Shown one piece after another: positions 1 to 7,109 of a stretch of 53,203 bases of DNA. The DNA is from a virus. Position numbers and translations under genes: made by a program. The notes beneath the pieces were generated by a model. That model saw nothing but the letters and a program-made list of their open reading frames with translations. It did not search any database and was not told the DNA's origin. Position 1 is the stretch's first letter; every line of letters begins with the position of its first letter. The stretch covers positions 1 to 53,203 of the IMG/VR virus record IMGVR_UViG_3300025096_000026; one strand, 5' to 3'.

Positions 1-530
1 GCAAAACTCCAAGCCCCAGTAGTAGTCCGAGCAGAGTTGTTAACGGGAGCACCCTCGGGACGCAGATCAGAAATATCAAGCCCAACGCCACAACGACGTT
101 TAAACAAGTTAGCAAGGTCTTTGCCAGCGTCCATAATGGACGAAACACTATCCTGTGGATTGTCGACAACCACACAGTTAGATAAAGATACATTAACATA
201 ATCATTTCCTATTCCCATCATCGGAGAGCCCTGCGGGACAACGTACTTAAAATCCTTTAGGTAAGAATAAATCTCTTTTTCTGTAAGGTGTGGGCCTGCT
301 CGATGAGCATAAGTGCTACCAGCTATAGGTCCTTTGCGCTCAGACTCAAACTTCTTTTCAATTTTAGCAAACTCTTTAGCAATACGCTTATGCATGTCGT
401 CCGGGGTTCTTTCCATAAAGTTTCCCTTTTTATCACGCAAACAATATTTTGTCATAAAGACATTCGTTGCCAGCTCATCTCCACCAAAGTATTCAAGAGT
501 GGCTTCTCTTACTACGCTTTCCTCAAACAT
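1..530 (-). CDS. Ribonucleotide reductase catalytic subunit, N-terminal part (cut by window edge)
   Basis: The first about 176 codons of a ribonucleotide reductase large chain, which makes deoxynucleotides for phage replication. The reading frame is open from the ATG at 530 to the window edge, so the C-terminus is missing. The N-terminus has the pattern LEYFGGDELA...KYCLRD...TPDDMHKRIAKEFA, followed by SNCVVVDNPQDS with one of the redox-active cysteines, then CGVGLDISDLRPEGAPVNNSA. The TPDDMHKR segment resembles adenosylcobalamin-dependent (class II, NrdJ-type) enzymes, but the class-defining C-terminal part is not visible. A GGAGGG ribosome site lies in the last codons of the helicase gene. 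One usual glycine of the GGVGLD motif is a cysteine here. Confidence 0.85.
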   Translation of the reverse strand, partial: MFEESVVREATLEYFGGDELATNVFMTKYCLRDKKGNFMERTPDDMHKRIAKEFAKIEKKFESERKGPIAGSTYAHRAGPHLTEKEIYSYLKDFKYVVPQGSPMMGIGNDYVNVSLSNCVVVDNPQDSVSSIMDAGKDLANLFKRRCGVGLDISDLRPEGAPVNNSARTTTGAWSF

Positions 531-532
531 GA

Positions 533-1912
533 TCACCCTCCACTATTCTTTTTAAATTTCTTATACTTCTCAACCAAATTTTCTTTTTGTTTCTTCACGC
601 TTACTTCCACGAGTTCATCTTCCTCGGAAGGTTCAAGCACCTTGATACATACATTAGACGTATCCATGAACAGCGGGAAGATTATGCCGTCTGGACCATT
701 GCGGTTTTTGGCCACGAAAAGACGCCCACTATTGGCGACCTTATCTTCGATCGTTCTTGAAATACTAAAGATAAAATCTGCCACGAAACATTTGTTAAAT
801 GCCTCGGAGATTGACTCCATCGTAATAACTTCTGCGTTAAGTCCAGACCGATTGGTCTGGGATGCTGTCCACACTGGGGCCTCGTACTCTGCTGCAATAC
901 CACGCAGCTCTTCATAAATAGATTCCAGTTCGGTTCTCTTCTCTTTAAGATAACGAACAGGGCGCAATAGATCTCCATAATCAATGATTATCATATCCAC
1001 TTCTATGTTCCGCATGCGCAATTTTTCTAAATGATTCCGGACGGTTTGGGTGCTTGCAGTTTTGGTCGGGTACTCCTTCACAATTAATTGGCCAGGGACA
1101 TCACTAACCTCTTCAAAAATCTTTTCTTTAAAAGAGGACAATGACTCAAGGGGAATCTTAGTGAGACACGAATCATACCGCGAAGCTACCACAGTATCCT
1201 GAAGTTCCAGAGTATAGTGTACTACCGTCTTCCCCTCCTTAAGGGCTTGTGTTCCCAGATGAACGAGTGCCATGGACTTTCCAGCCCCCGTCGGAGCGAT
1301 TACTACTCCCAACTCCTTCTGGCCTAGGCCTCCTTTGCACACGGCATCGATCAATTCCCAGCCGGTAGTGACGGGATTGCGGAATCGAGGTTTAAATCGT
1401 TCCTCAAAGTCGCGCTTATAATCATACCCCGTATCATTATCGACTCCAAGCTTGAGAGAGTCATTAATAACCTGAGAAATCTCATCGAAAGAAGAGTTCT
1501 GGAGTAACCCAATAGATTTAACCATCGCGGACTTGAGGTTTTGTTTCTTGCAAAAGTCCAAGGCTGTGTCTTTAATGTACTTTAAATCTGTGGGGTCCGA
1601 CACCTGGCTTCTCACGTAATACTCGCGTACCTGTTTGACTGTGAGTTCATTCTCACTATCCAACTCGGAACGTAAGATAGTCTTCATGATGTCCCGCGAG
1701 GGATGCACCTCATACTTCTTGCGATAAGCAAATACCTTATTCAAAAATAGTTTTAAATAATTTAACTCCAAAAAACCAACATCCAAGACTTCTTCAATCT
1801 GGTCTGCAAATGCACGGTCATCCAGAATCACCATGCACAACTTCTCTTGAAAAGATTTCCCGTATTTAGAGAAAGTAACGCCTTCTTTATTAAAATCCAC
1901 TGCTTCCCTCAC
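533..1912 (-). CDS. Replicative DNA helicase (DnaB / T4 gp41 family)
   Basis: Hexameric RecA-fold helicase that unwinds the replication fork. In 459 residues it has a helical N-terminal domain (about 1-165), a Walker A motif APTGAGKS at 206-213, a Walker B segment IIIDYGDLL at 308-316 and a sensor-like TASQTNRSG further on. This matches DnaB/gp41 domain order and length. The start is GTG with an AGGA site upstream; no well-placed ATG comes earlier. It lies 12 bases after the exonuclease gene, and its last codons hold the ribosome site of the reductase gene, so the three are probably co-transcribed. No primase was seen in this window. Confidence 0.93.
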   Translation of the reverse strand: MREAVDFNKEGVTFSKYGKSFQEKLCMVILDDRAFADQIEEVLDVGFLELNYLKLFLNKVFAYRKKYEVHPSRDIMKTILRSELDSENELTVKQVREYYVRSQVSDPTDLKYIKDTALDFCKKQNLKSAMVKSIGLLQNSSFDEISQVINDSLKLGVDNDTGYDYKRDFEERFKPRFRNPVTTGWELIDAVCKGGLGQKELGVVIAPTGAGKSMALVHLGTQALKEGKTVVHYTLELQDTVVASRYDSCLTKIPLESLSSFKEKIFEEVSDVPGQLIVKEYPTKTASTQTVRNHLEKLRMRNIEVDMIIIDYGDLLRPVRYLKEKRTELESIYEELRGIAAEYEAPVWTASQTNRSGLNAEVITMESISEAFNKCFVADFIFSISRTIEDKVANSGRLFVAKNRNGPDGIIFPLFMDTSNVCIKVLEPSEEDELVEVSVKKQKENLVEKYKKFKKNSGG

Positions 1913-1924
1913 GTTCTTATCCTA

Positions 1925-2890
1925 TCAATTTTTAAGCGCTTTGTCAAGACAAATGCGGTTCATTGTTGCGTGTAAATCGTCCCAATTAAATACCCCAAAG
2001 CCGTCTTGGTTCATCATACGAATAATCTCAGTTTTGTTGTAGTCGTATTCAAAATTTTCTAGGGTGTAATGCACTTTGTCTCGGCACTGCAATGAGAGCG
2101 ATGGGGCGTATAATTGCATCAACTTGTAGTTCTCTATAATTACATCTCTGTGGTCCAAAACGTTGATGAAAAACTTGGCTTTGGAGTCGGTCTCCACACA
2201 GAAATCGAAAATCTCCTGCAATGTCGCATCTTTATCTTCTCTCAAAAATTTAAAGTTTTTTGAAATACTTTTTAGGCCTGCGCGAGGAACTCCCCTCAGG
2301 TTGTCCGAAGGGTCGCCAGCAATGGCCCGCGCTACCGCAAAATTCCTAGGGTGAATATCAAAATCTTCTACAATGTTTAGCTTGTTATGCACCTTCTTTT
2401 GAATCGGGCGAAACAAAACTGTTTCGTCATCACACAGTTGGAGGAAATCCTTATCACTGGAGATGATGACCTTCTGCCAACCTCGAAAGTGTTGTAGCTG
2501 GGTGGCGTAGGCAATCACATCGTCTGCTTCTACCTCGTCAAACCTCAATTGAATGACGGGAAGCTCATTGAGATACTCCATCAAGCGCAACTGTTGCCAT
2601 GCCATGTTAGCCTGTTGTTGTTCCTGAGTCAAATCAGTCTGCCTATTGACCCGAATAGGCTTGCGCCCCTCTTTGTAATTCTTATTTTGCTCTCGCCTCT
2701 TACGGCTTCCGCCCGGGCCATCCCAGATGATCATCACCGTGTCCGGCTTGATGTCGCGGCAGAGCTTCTGTAAGATGCCTAGGAAGCCTTTTAAGCCACC
2801 GATGGGCTGTCCGTGAGTAGACAGGCTTGGGTTGACGATAAACGCCCTGAAGTAGGCGTTGAGAGCGTCAACGATCATAACTCGTTTCAT
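1925..2890 (-). CDS. 5'-3' exonuclease (FEN-1 / T4 RNase H type)
   Basis: Flap/5'-exonuclease expected to remove RNA primers and process Okazaki fragments. The metal-binding acids of the family are visible: D8 in IVDALNAYFRAF, D57 in IIWDGPGG, the EADD group at 121-124, SSDKD at 145-148, and GDPSDN at 192-197 leading into the helix-hairpin-helix segment GVPRAGLKS. The length of 321 residues is typical. The gene starts at ATG 2890 with an AGGGGA ribosome site and lies directly behind a near-consensus promoter (2912-2940). In T4 the equivalent enzyme works with gp32, which is also encoded here. Confidence 0.92.
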   Translation of the reverse strand: MKRVMIVDALNAYFRAFIVNPSLSTHGQPIGGLKGFLGILQKLCRDIKPDTVMIIWDGPGGSRKRREQNKNYKEGRKPIRVNRQTDLTQEQQQANMAWQQLRLMEYLNELPVIQLRFDEVEADDVIAYATQLQHFRGWQKVIISSDKDFLQLCDDETVLFRPIQKKVHNKLNIVEDFDIHPRNFAVARAIAGDPSDNLRGVPRAGLKSISKNFKFLREDKDATLQEIFDFCVETDSKAKFFINVLDHRDVIIENYKLMQLYAPSLSLQCRDKVHYTLENFEYDYNKTEIIRMMNQDGFGVFNWDDLHATMNRICLDKALKN

Positions 2891-2911
2891 GTGTATCCCC
2901 TAACACTATAG

Positions 2912-2940
2912 AGTATACGTTATACGGGGCTGGATGTCAA
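2912..2940 (-). promoter_or_regulatory. Sigma-70 type promoter for exonuclease, helicase and reductase genes
   Basis: On the minus strand TTGACA (2940-2935) and TATACT (2917-2912) are separated by exactly 17 bases, which is close to the ideal sigma-70 promoter. The -35 box overlaps the TGA stop of the small membrane protein gene upstream. Transcription would begin about 15 bases before the exonuclease ATG and give a short leader with TAGGGGATA. The same arrangement recurs before the SbcD-SbcC gene. Confidence 0.8.
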
Positions 2941-3131
2941 GCCTTCTTTTTACTTTGTTTCCAGTCGAGCCAGAAGCCGGCTGCCACCATCAGATGCATT
3001 AGGATGGATGCACCGTACTCCACTGCGGCATGATAGTTGACAAAGTGCAAATGCACATGGCCCAAAACCCAAAAAGGTATAGCCATTTGCTGACTATACC
3101 AGATTAGGAAGAACTTGATGAACTCTTTCAT
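2937..3131 (-). CDS. Small membrane protein of unknown function
   Basis: A 64-residue protein with two likely membrane segments: one around residues 5-28 (FIKFFLIWYSQQMAIPFWVLG) and one around 36-55 (VEYGASILMHLMVAAGFWL). It ends in a basic tail, KQSKKKA. Its ATG overlaps the uvsX stop as ATGA, so translation is probably coupled to uvsX. I do not recognise a family. A link to the membrane during replication or recombination is possible but only inferred from position. Confidence 0.7.
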   Translation of the reverse strand: MKEFIKFFLIWYSQQMAIPFWVLGHVHLHFVNYHAAVEYGASILMHLMVAAGFWLDWKQSKKKA

Positions 3132-4249
3132 TCTTTATCTACGTCGTAGAAATCTGCCGCGTTACCTTCGCGTACATCGAACTTACGAATGATCTCTTCA
3201 TCCATGATCTCGAACACTCGGTTCCTGAACTTCTCATCTTGAAGTTTAGAAACCCAATGAGCACTCTGGAACTTCTCTTCTTTTCCGTCCTTATGGACCA
3301 GCGCAAACCAGGCGCCTGCTTGCTTTAGATTGTCCGAGCCCTTGATGGCCTCCAACCAACTCTCTTGGTCTTGGATACCAACGTCGTCGGTGCCCCATAG
3401 GATCTTGAACGCACAGTTGCGTCCCTGTGTGCCGAAGCGAGACTTCTCCAGTTTAACCTTCACCTCGGAACCGATGCGGAAACCACTCTCATCCTCGATG
3501 AAAGCAGACTTCGCCTTACGCCCCGTCAGCCAGATGCGCAGAGAATACACATAGTGCATAGCCTTGCCGCCTGGAGTTATAAAGGGTGTCGTCATTGCGA
3601 CGATCCGTGCGTTCGGTCCCTGCGGAATATTGGTCTTTAACTGGTTAAGAACCAGGAAGGCAGACCTCGTATTCGCAATGGGGATGGTTAGTTTAGACAT
3701 TCCCTTTGAGAGAATGCGCGCCTTCATTGCCATCGTGGATTGGGGATTGAAGTCCCCCTCCACATCAGAGACGGTAGGAGTCAGAGCCAACGAATCCCAG
3801 ATAAACAGAGTTCTTTCGGCGCCTGATTTCAAGACGCTTTCCACTGTTTCTAAAACGTGTTCCACCGATTGGGCCTGGACATAGATCAGATCATCTAGAT
3901 TACATCCGGTTCGTTCCAGGAATCCTGGGTCAATCGCTGACTCTGAATCCATATATACCACCGTCATGCCCATCTTCTGGGCATTGGCTGCACACTGTGC
4001 GGCCATGAAAGACTTGCCGGTTGATTCAAGACCTGCAATCTCCGTGAACTTGCCAACTGGTATGCCGGCAAGTTGTCCGCGACAGACAATAGAATCCAAC
4101 CACCGCGAGCCGGTGGGGATCCATTCTTTTACCTCTGTAGGATTTGCTTCCTTCAGATTGTGGGCGACATTCACGCCCGATGTTTTATTGATTAAAGACC
4201 GTAGGCCGTCGATTGAAATCTTGCCTGCTTTGGATTTACTCTTTGCCAC
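3128..4249 (-). CDS. uvsX: RecA-family recombinase (T4 UvsX-like)
   Basis: Strand-exchange recombinase for recombination-dependent replication and repair. Walker A is GLESTGKS at residues 73-80, followed by VVYMDSESAID (the strand with the acidic switch residue), LFIWDSLALTP as Walker B, and FLVLNQLKTNIPQGPNA, which corresponds to the DNA-binding loop region. The length of 373 residues fits UvsX/RecA. The start is GTG at 4249 with a GGGAG site 6-10 bases upstream; this start overlaps the end of a 53-codon gene. T4 partners gp32 and gp46/47 also have homologues in this window. Confidence 0.92.
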   Translation of the reverse strand: MAKSKSKAGKISIDGLRSLINKTSGVNVAHNLKEANPTEVKEWIPTGSRWLDSIVCRGQLAGIPVGKFTEIAGLESTGKSFMAAQCAANAQKMGMTVVYMDSESAIDPGFLERTGCNLDDLIYVQAQSVEHVLETVESVLKSGAERTLFIWDSLALTPTVSDVEGDFNPQSTMAMKARILSKGMSKLTIPIANTRSAFLVLNQLKTNIPQGPNARIVAMTTPFITPGGKAMHYVYSLRIWLTGRKAKSAFIEDESGFRIGSEVKVKLEKSRFGTQGRNCAFKILWGTDDVGIQDQESWLEAIKGSDNLKQAGAWFALVHKDGKEEKFQSAHWVSKLQDEKFRNRVFEIMDEEIIRKFDVREGNAADFYDVDKE

Positions 4250-4397
4250 TTTGTGCTCCCTCTATTATCTCAACCCTAAGTTCATCTATTTCTCTGCATA
4301 CCCTATCTATACACATTTGGAGGTGTGCGATGTCAGTATACAATCGCCACATTATCCAAACTATGCTAAACCCCATTATAAAAATCAATAAACCCAT
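4236..4397 (-). CDS. 53-residue membrane protein overlapping the uvsX start
   Basis: A short reading frame from ATG 4397 to TAA 4236. Residues 2-18 (GLLIFIMGFSIVWIMWR) form a clear membrane segment, and the remainder (CIDRVCREIDELRVEIIEG) looks like an amphipathic or coiled-coil helix, giving a small anchored protein with a cytoplasmic helix. It begins 2 bases after the Smr gene stop and overlaps uvsX by 14 bases, which suits translational coupling. Its ribosome site is weak. No family recognised. It fills what would otherwise be a 150-base gap. Confidence 0.55.
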   Translation of the reverse strand: MGLLIFIMGFSIVWIMWRLYTDIAHLQMCIDRVCREIDELRVEIIEGAQSGKE

Positions 4398-4399
4398 GT

Positions 4400-4618
4400 C
4401 TAAATTTCTTGTTCCGTAACTATCAGCGAACCTTCGTTGACTAGCCGCTCATAGTGTGTATGATACCCCAACAATGTCACGGTGTCAACCACTATTTTTC
4501 TCATCGCATTGGATTTACCGGTGATAATACGTACGGGCAACTCGTGGTTGTAAATAAAACTATGCACGCTCTGTTGCACACGTTCGTATGTCTCACCATG
4601 TAAATCCAAAGTATCCAT
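4400..4618 (-). CDS. Smr-domain protein (small MutS-related domain)
   Basis: A stand-alone 72-residue Smr domain. The LDLHG motif is at residues 4-8, followed by SVHSFIYNHELPVRIITGKSNAMRKIV, which matches the family's conserved ITGKG stretch, and LGYH near the C-terminus. Smr domains are DNA or RNA endonuclease/binding modules found at the end of MutS2 and as single-domain proteins. Here it lies immediately upstream of uvsX and directly after the preceding gene (TAA then ATG), so a role in nucleic acid processing is reasonable, but its substrate is not shown by the sequence. Confidence 0.8.
   Translation of the reverse strand: MDTLDLHGETYERVQQSVHSFIYNHELPVRIITGKSNAMRKIVVDTVTLLGYHTHYERLVNEGSLIVTEQEI
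4460..4488 (-). promoter_or_regulatory. Probable promoter inside the Smr gene, upstream of uvsX
   Basis: TTGACA (4488-4483) and TATCAT (4465-4460) lie 17 bases apart on the minus strand. The -10 box has one mismatch. It would start transcripts about 55 bases before the 53-residue membrane protein gene and about 200 before uvsX. Confidence 0.5.
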
Positions 4619-5137
4619 TTACTTAAGTGTCAGGGTACCGGCGCTGGTCTCAACTGTGAGATCAAACACGCTAAGCGCGCTGTCGACAAACTCTGTACCA
4701 TTGCGCTCAGCCTGGGCGAACAGGTCACCCGCACGACAACGAACCGTCACCGAGATGTCGCAGCGGCCACGCTTGTAGTCATACTGCTGCGTGGAATATT
4801 CCAAGTCATATTCGTTATCATAAATGGTTTCAGTCAAAACTCCTTGAATGAAGTCTTCAAAAAACCCATCGCGCTCGTACTCTTCGAGTGCACCGTTATC
4901 GCGCATCTGAGTGAGGATGTCGCTTCCCTTCTCAGCAGAGCCCCACTGAGAGTATACCGGAATGCCGGATGCCAGCAGCCCTGCGAACCATTGAGCCGTG
5001 TCGGTTTCGGCTGCCGTTTCCTCAACGTGGCTTTCGTTGATGTGCCACACATCTGCTCCCTCGGTGTAGCTCACACTAACCAGTGCATCCTCACCAACAT
5101 TAAGATCTTGGAGCTTCTCAACAATATTATTACTCAT
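4619..5137 (-). CDS. Acidic protein of unknown function (172 residues)
   Basis: No family recognised. The protein is acidic, has no membrane segment, and looks like a folded alpha/beta protein: a helical middle (AQWFAGLLASGIPVYSQWG, then YERDGFFEDFIQGVLTETI) and a strand-rich C-terminus (CDISVTVRCRAGDLF, FDLTVETSAGTLTLK). ATG 5137 has an AAGGGA ribosome site. It follows the Hc1-like gene after a 71-base spacer that holds a hairpin (5167-5195) and ends directly at the Smr ATG. Confidence 0.75.
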   Translation of the reverse strand: MSNNIVEKLQDLNVGEDALVSVSYTEGADVWHINESHVEETAAETDTAQWFAGLLASGIPVYSQWGSAEKGSDILTQMRDNGALEEYERDGFFEDFIQGVLTETIYDNEYDLEYSTQQYDYKRGRCDISVTVRCRAGDLFAQAERNGTEFVDSALSVFDLTVETSAGTLTLK

Positions 5138-5166
5138 TTTAAATCCCTTCTTGTAGTGTAATAAAT

Positions 5167-5195
5167 TGAGGCATCTGTATCCCCATGCCTCCCTG
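5167..5195 (-). promoter_or_regulatory. Hairpin copy B, between Hc1-like gene and the 172-residue gene
   Basis: On the minus strand CAGG-GAGGCAT, a 10-base loop containing GGGGATACAG, then ATGCCTC-A, giving a 7-bp stem. It is a close copy of the element at 5415-5444 with compensating changes in the stem. It ends about 30 bases before the downstream ATG and is followed by AATTTATTA, so it could act as a weak terminator, a processing site or a translational element. Confidence 0.55.
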
Positions 5196-5208
5196 CGGCT
5201 GTCAGAGT

Positions 5209-5397
5209 TTAACCCGAATTTTTAGTCTCTTGGACCTCAACACGGAGTTCCTGCGCTAGCGTCTTTACTTCCTGCATGGTCTTACGAACACGCGTGCCAG
5301 CGGCGTTGTTGCCGTTGGTGAAGAACTTATCATGATCATCCCGAGTTTCCTCAAGTAGCGTAATCAGTTGTTCTAGACGATTAGTTTCAGTAGTCAT
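5209..5397 (-). CDS. Histone H1-like (Hc1 family) small DNA-binding protein
   Basis: A 62-residue protein whose centre, DKFFTNGNNAAGTRVRKTMQEVKTLAQELR, closely follows the N-terminal domain pattern of the bacterial Hc1 family (GNKAAGTRVRK..QELK.LAQE.R). Hc1 proteins bind and compact nucleic acid. This version lacks the long lysine-rich tail of chlamydial Hc1 and ends in QETKNSG. It sits between the SSB gene and an unknown gene, with a hairpin of the same design on either side. A role in organising phage or host DNA is inferred from the family. Confidence 0.75.
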   Translation of the reverse strand: MTTETNRLEQLITLLEETRDDHDKFFTNGNNAAGTRVRKTMQEVKTLAQELRVEVQETKNSG

Positions 5398-5414
5398 AAC
5401 TCTTCCTTTCTATG

Positions 5415-5444
5415 TGAGGCACCTGATAACCCTGTGCCTCCCTG
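5415..5444 (-). promoter_or_regulatory. Hairpin copy A, between SSB and Hc1-like genes
   Basis: On the minus strand CAGG-GAGGCAC, an 11-base loop AGGGTTATCAG, then GTGCCTC-A, giving a 7-bp stem that ends about 18 bases before the Hc1 ATG. Copy B at 5167-5195 has A-U where this has G-C at the loop-closing pair, so pairing is kept. The conserved flanks and loop core (GGG.TA.CAG) point to a specific RNA element rather than a simple terminator. Confidence 0.55.
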
Positions 5445-5456
5445 TGGGGGGGATAA

Positions 5457-6224
5457 TTAAAGAGCGCCAAGCTCTGCGAAAGCGGCATCAACAGCGTTAG
5501 CTTCGCCGTCCTTATTGCCATACTTTGTAGTCTCGCTGCTCACCGTCTCAGCGTCTTCGACCTGAGAATTAATAAACGTATCGAGAATTGCCTGTACATC
5601 GGCAGTCGTCTTTCGCTCAAACAATCCAGTAAAATCCGGGATGCTCTCTAGCAGCTCGGTACACTTTTCCGGAGTCATGTCCTCGCACAGCGAAGACGAA
5701 CGGCGCCGCGGGACAAGCTTCGTCTGCGGGAATGAGGCGCCCGGGGGCTTTCCATAGGTCATGGTAAGGTCGGTGCCAGTTTCGGTGTCCGTAATGTCGC
5801 CATACTCCGGGTTTAGAACCAGGTTGAGCAGGGACTCGTAAGCGGTTTTACCATAGCCCCACACACGAACACCCTTCTCTTCCTCACCGCGAACCATCAC
5901 GGGGCTGAAGAAACGCTGTCGCACGAACAAAGACTTAGCAGTCTTCTTGCTGTGGTCATCGTTGTTGTCGACGCCTTCGCGCCAGAGCTGTGAGGCGAAC
6001 TCACACACAGGGCATTCCTCCCCGTAGTTTCGTTTGGGACAGAGAAAACCGCCCTTCTCGATGTTGTAATGAAAGTGCATCTCCTTGAAGGGATCGCCGT
6101 CTGGTGTCGGCACGATGCGAATATCCTGGTCGCCGTCTTCTGGTCGCCAGAAAGTGTCGTTGGAGTTATTATCTCCACGCAGGGACGAGAGCTTCTCTCT
6201 CATCTTGTCTAAATTGATACCCAT
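5457..6224 (-). CDS. Single-stranded DNA-binding protein (T4 gp32-like)
   Basis: A 255-residue gp32-type SSB that coats single-stranded DNA in replication and recombination. The N-terminal part has DTFWRPEDGDQDIRIVPTPDGDPF, then a zinc-site pattern with H52, C62, C71 and C74 (T4 gp32 uses one His and three Cys with similar spacing). The core contains FVRQRFFSPVMVRGEEEKGVRVWGYGKTAYESLL, and the C-terminus is acidic, as expected for partner binding. ATG 6224 has a strong AAGGAG site. A promoter-like pair lies within the upstream gene at 6467-6494. Confidence 0.88.
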   Translation of the reverse strand: MGINLDKMREKLSSLRGDNNSNDTFWRPEDGDQDIRIVPTPDGDPFKEMHFHYNIEKGGFLCPKRNYGEECPVCEFASQLWREGVDNNDDHSKKTAKSLFVRQRFFSPVMVRGEEEKGVRVWGYGKTAYESLLNLVLNPEYGDITDTETGTDLTMTYGKPPGASFPQTKLVPRRRSSSLCEDMTPEKCTELLESIPDFTGLFERKTTADVQAILDTFINSQVEDAETVSSETTKYGNKDGEANAVDAAFAELGAL

Positions 6225-6257
6225 TTTTTATCTCCTTATAGTTGGGTTAAAGTACGA

Positions 6258-7109
6258 TCAGCCAATATCCTGATCGTCTAGTAGTTCACCATATGATTGT
6301 ACCATAGATGAATATTTAATGCAATAACAATATTTCTGATCATAGGTGGTTTGAAACACTCCATAAGAAACATTAATTTTATCATTCAGTTTTGATTTCA
6401 CGAACTCGGTAATGTTCCTAAACAATGATCCGTCCTCCCTCAGTTCAACCTCATTGATACCATAATAGTATACCACATCACGGGGTGTTGTCAAGTCATA
6501 AAACCACTTTTCATACCCTGTCTCCATGTCTAGGATTCCGAAAGTAGCAATCCGACTCACAGTTGAGGGTTTGATAAAGTTCCCCATTACTGGTTCTGAA
6601 TTTTTAAAAACGTTAATCATGTGCACCATGTTAACTATAGCCTGGTTGAGCACGTCATAATACCCCATTATGGGGATGTCGCCCAAGCCAGCAGAAAGGC
6701 GATTATTATCGACCAACCAAATCTCCTCCAAAGCGCCGGATCGCGCATATTCTTGCAGTACATTAGAAACAATTTTTTCTTGTATCTGTTGGGTCTCGCT
6801 GGCCAGCGACAGGTCGGACTGAATATACAACACTTTTATGGAATTATTTTGCAGCTGCTCTAAGAGGCGCAAAATACCCCCTGAAACCTTTCCTGCTCCG
6901 GAGGCGATTACAATCACTTCCTCATTAGAAAACTTTAGTTTCTTTTTAAGATTGGGAAAGTGAGCATCGTATTCCTCATGGTTGGCACGCTTACGAATAG
7001 TAATGTCTGAATCCTTCTCCGAGTCAATCCCCACCGTATCATACTGAGGGAATTTCGCGAATGCCCGGGCCAAATTACACCCAGCGGCACCTAGGCCAAT
7101 TATTTTCAT
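6258..7109 (-). CDS. Divergent tubulin/FtsZ-superfamily-like protein
   Basis: A 283-residue protein whose motif order resembles FtsZ/tubulin. It begins MKIIGLGAAGCNLARAF (FtsZ: VIGVGGGGGNAV), then YDTVGIDSE (NTD loop), IVIASGAGKVSGGILRLLEQL (position of the GGGTGTG loop), KVLYIQSDLSLASETQQIQ (after-loop strand and helix), and EEIWLVDNNRL (FtsZ IPNDKL) followed by a helix YDVLNQAIVNMVHMI. The Gly-rich loop is altered, and the usual catalytic N.D..D pattern of the T7 loop is not seen near GNFIKPSTVSRIATFG. It may be a tubulin fold with reduced GTPase activity. The ATG at 7109 overlaps the previous stop as ATGA; an in-frame GTG at 7124 is an alternative. Family assignment is by motif only. Confidence 0.55.
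   Translation of the reverse strand: MKIIGLGAAGCNLARAFAKFPQYDTVGIDSEKDSDITIRKRANHEEYDAHFPNLKKKLKFSNEEVIVIASGAGKVSGGILRLLEQLQNNSIKVLYIQSDLSLASETQQIQEKIVSNVLQEYARSGALEEIWLVDNNRLSAGLGDIPIMGYYDVLNQAIVNMVHMINVFKNSEPVMGNFIKPSTVSRIATFGILDMETGYEKWFYDLTTPRDVVYYYGINEVELREDGSLFRNITEFVKSKLNDKINVSYGVFQTTYDQKYCYCIKYSSMVQSYGELLDDQDIG
6467..6494 (-). promoter_or_regulatory. Probable internal promoter for SSB and downstream genes
   Basis: Within the tubulin-like gene, TTGACA (6494-6489) is followed after 16 bases by TATACT (6472-6467), the same hexamers as the promoters at 2912-2940 and 51737-51766. It would start transcripts about 235 bases before the SSB ATG and allow separate expression of SSB, which is usually needed in high amounts. 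Confidence 0.55.

Noticed and set aside
288-917. Plus-strand open frame of 209 codons across reductase and helicase genes
   Set aside because: It runs antisense to two well-supported genes with clear motifs and has no recognisable domain.
1919-1947. TTGACA, 17 bases, TAGGAT before the helicase gene
   Set aside because: Transcription would start at the GTG start codon itself and remove the ribosome site, and the -10 has two mismatches. Kept only as part of the promoter statistics, not as a feature.
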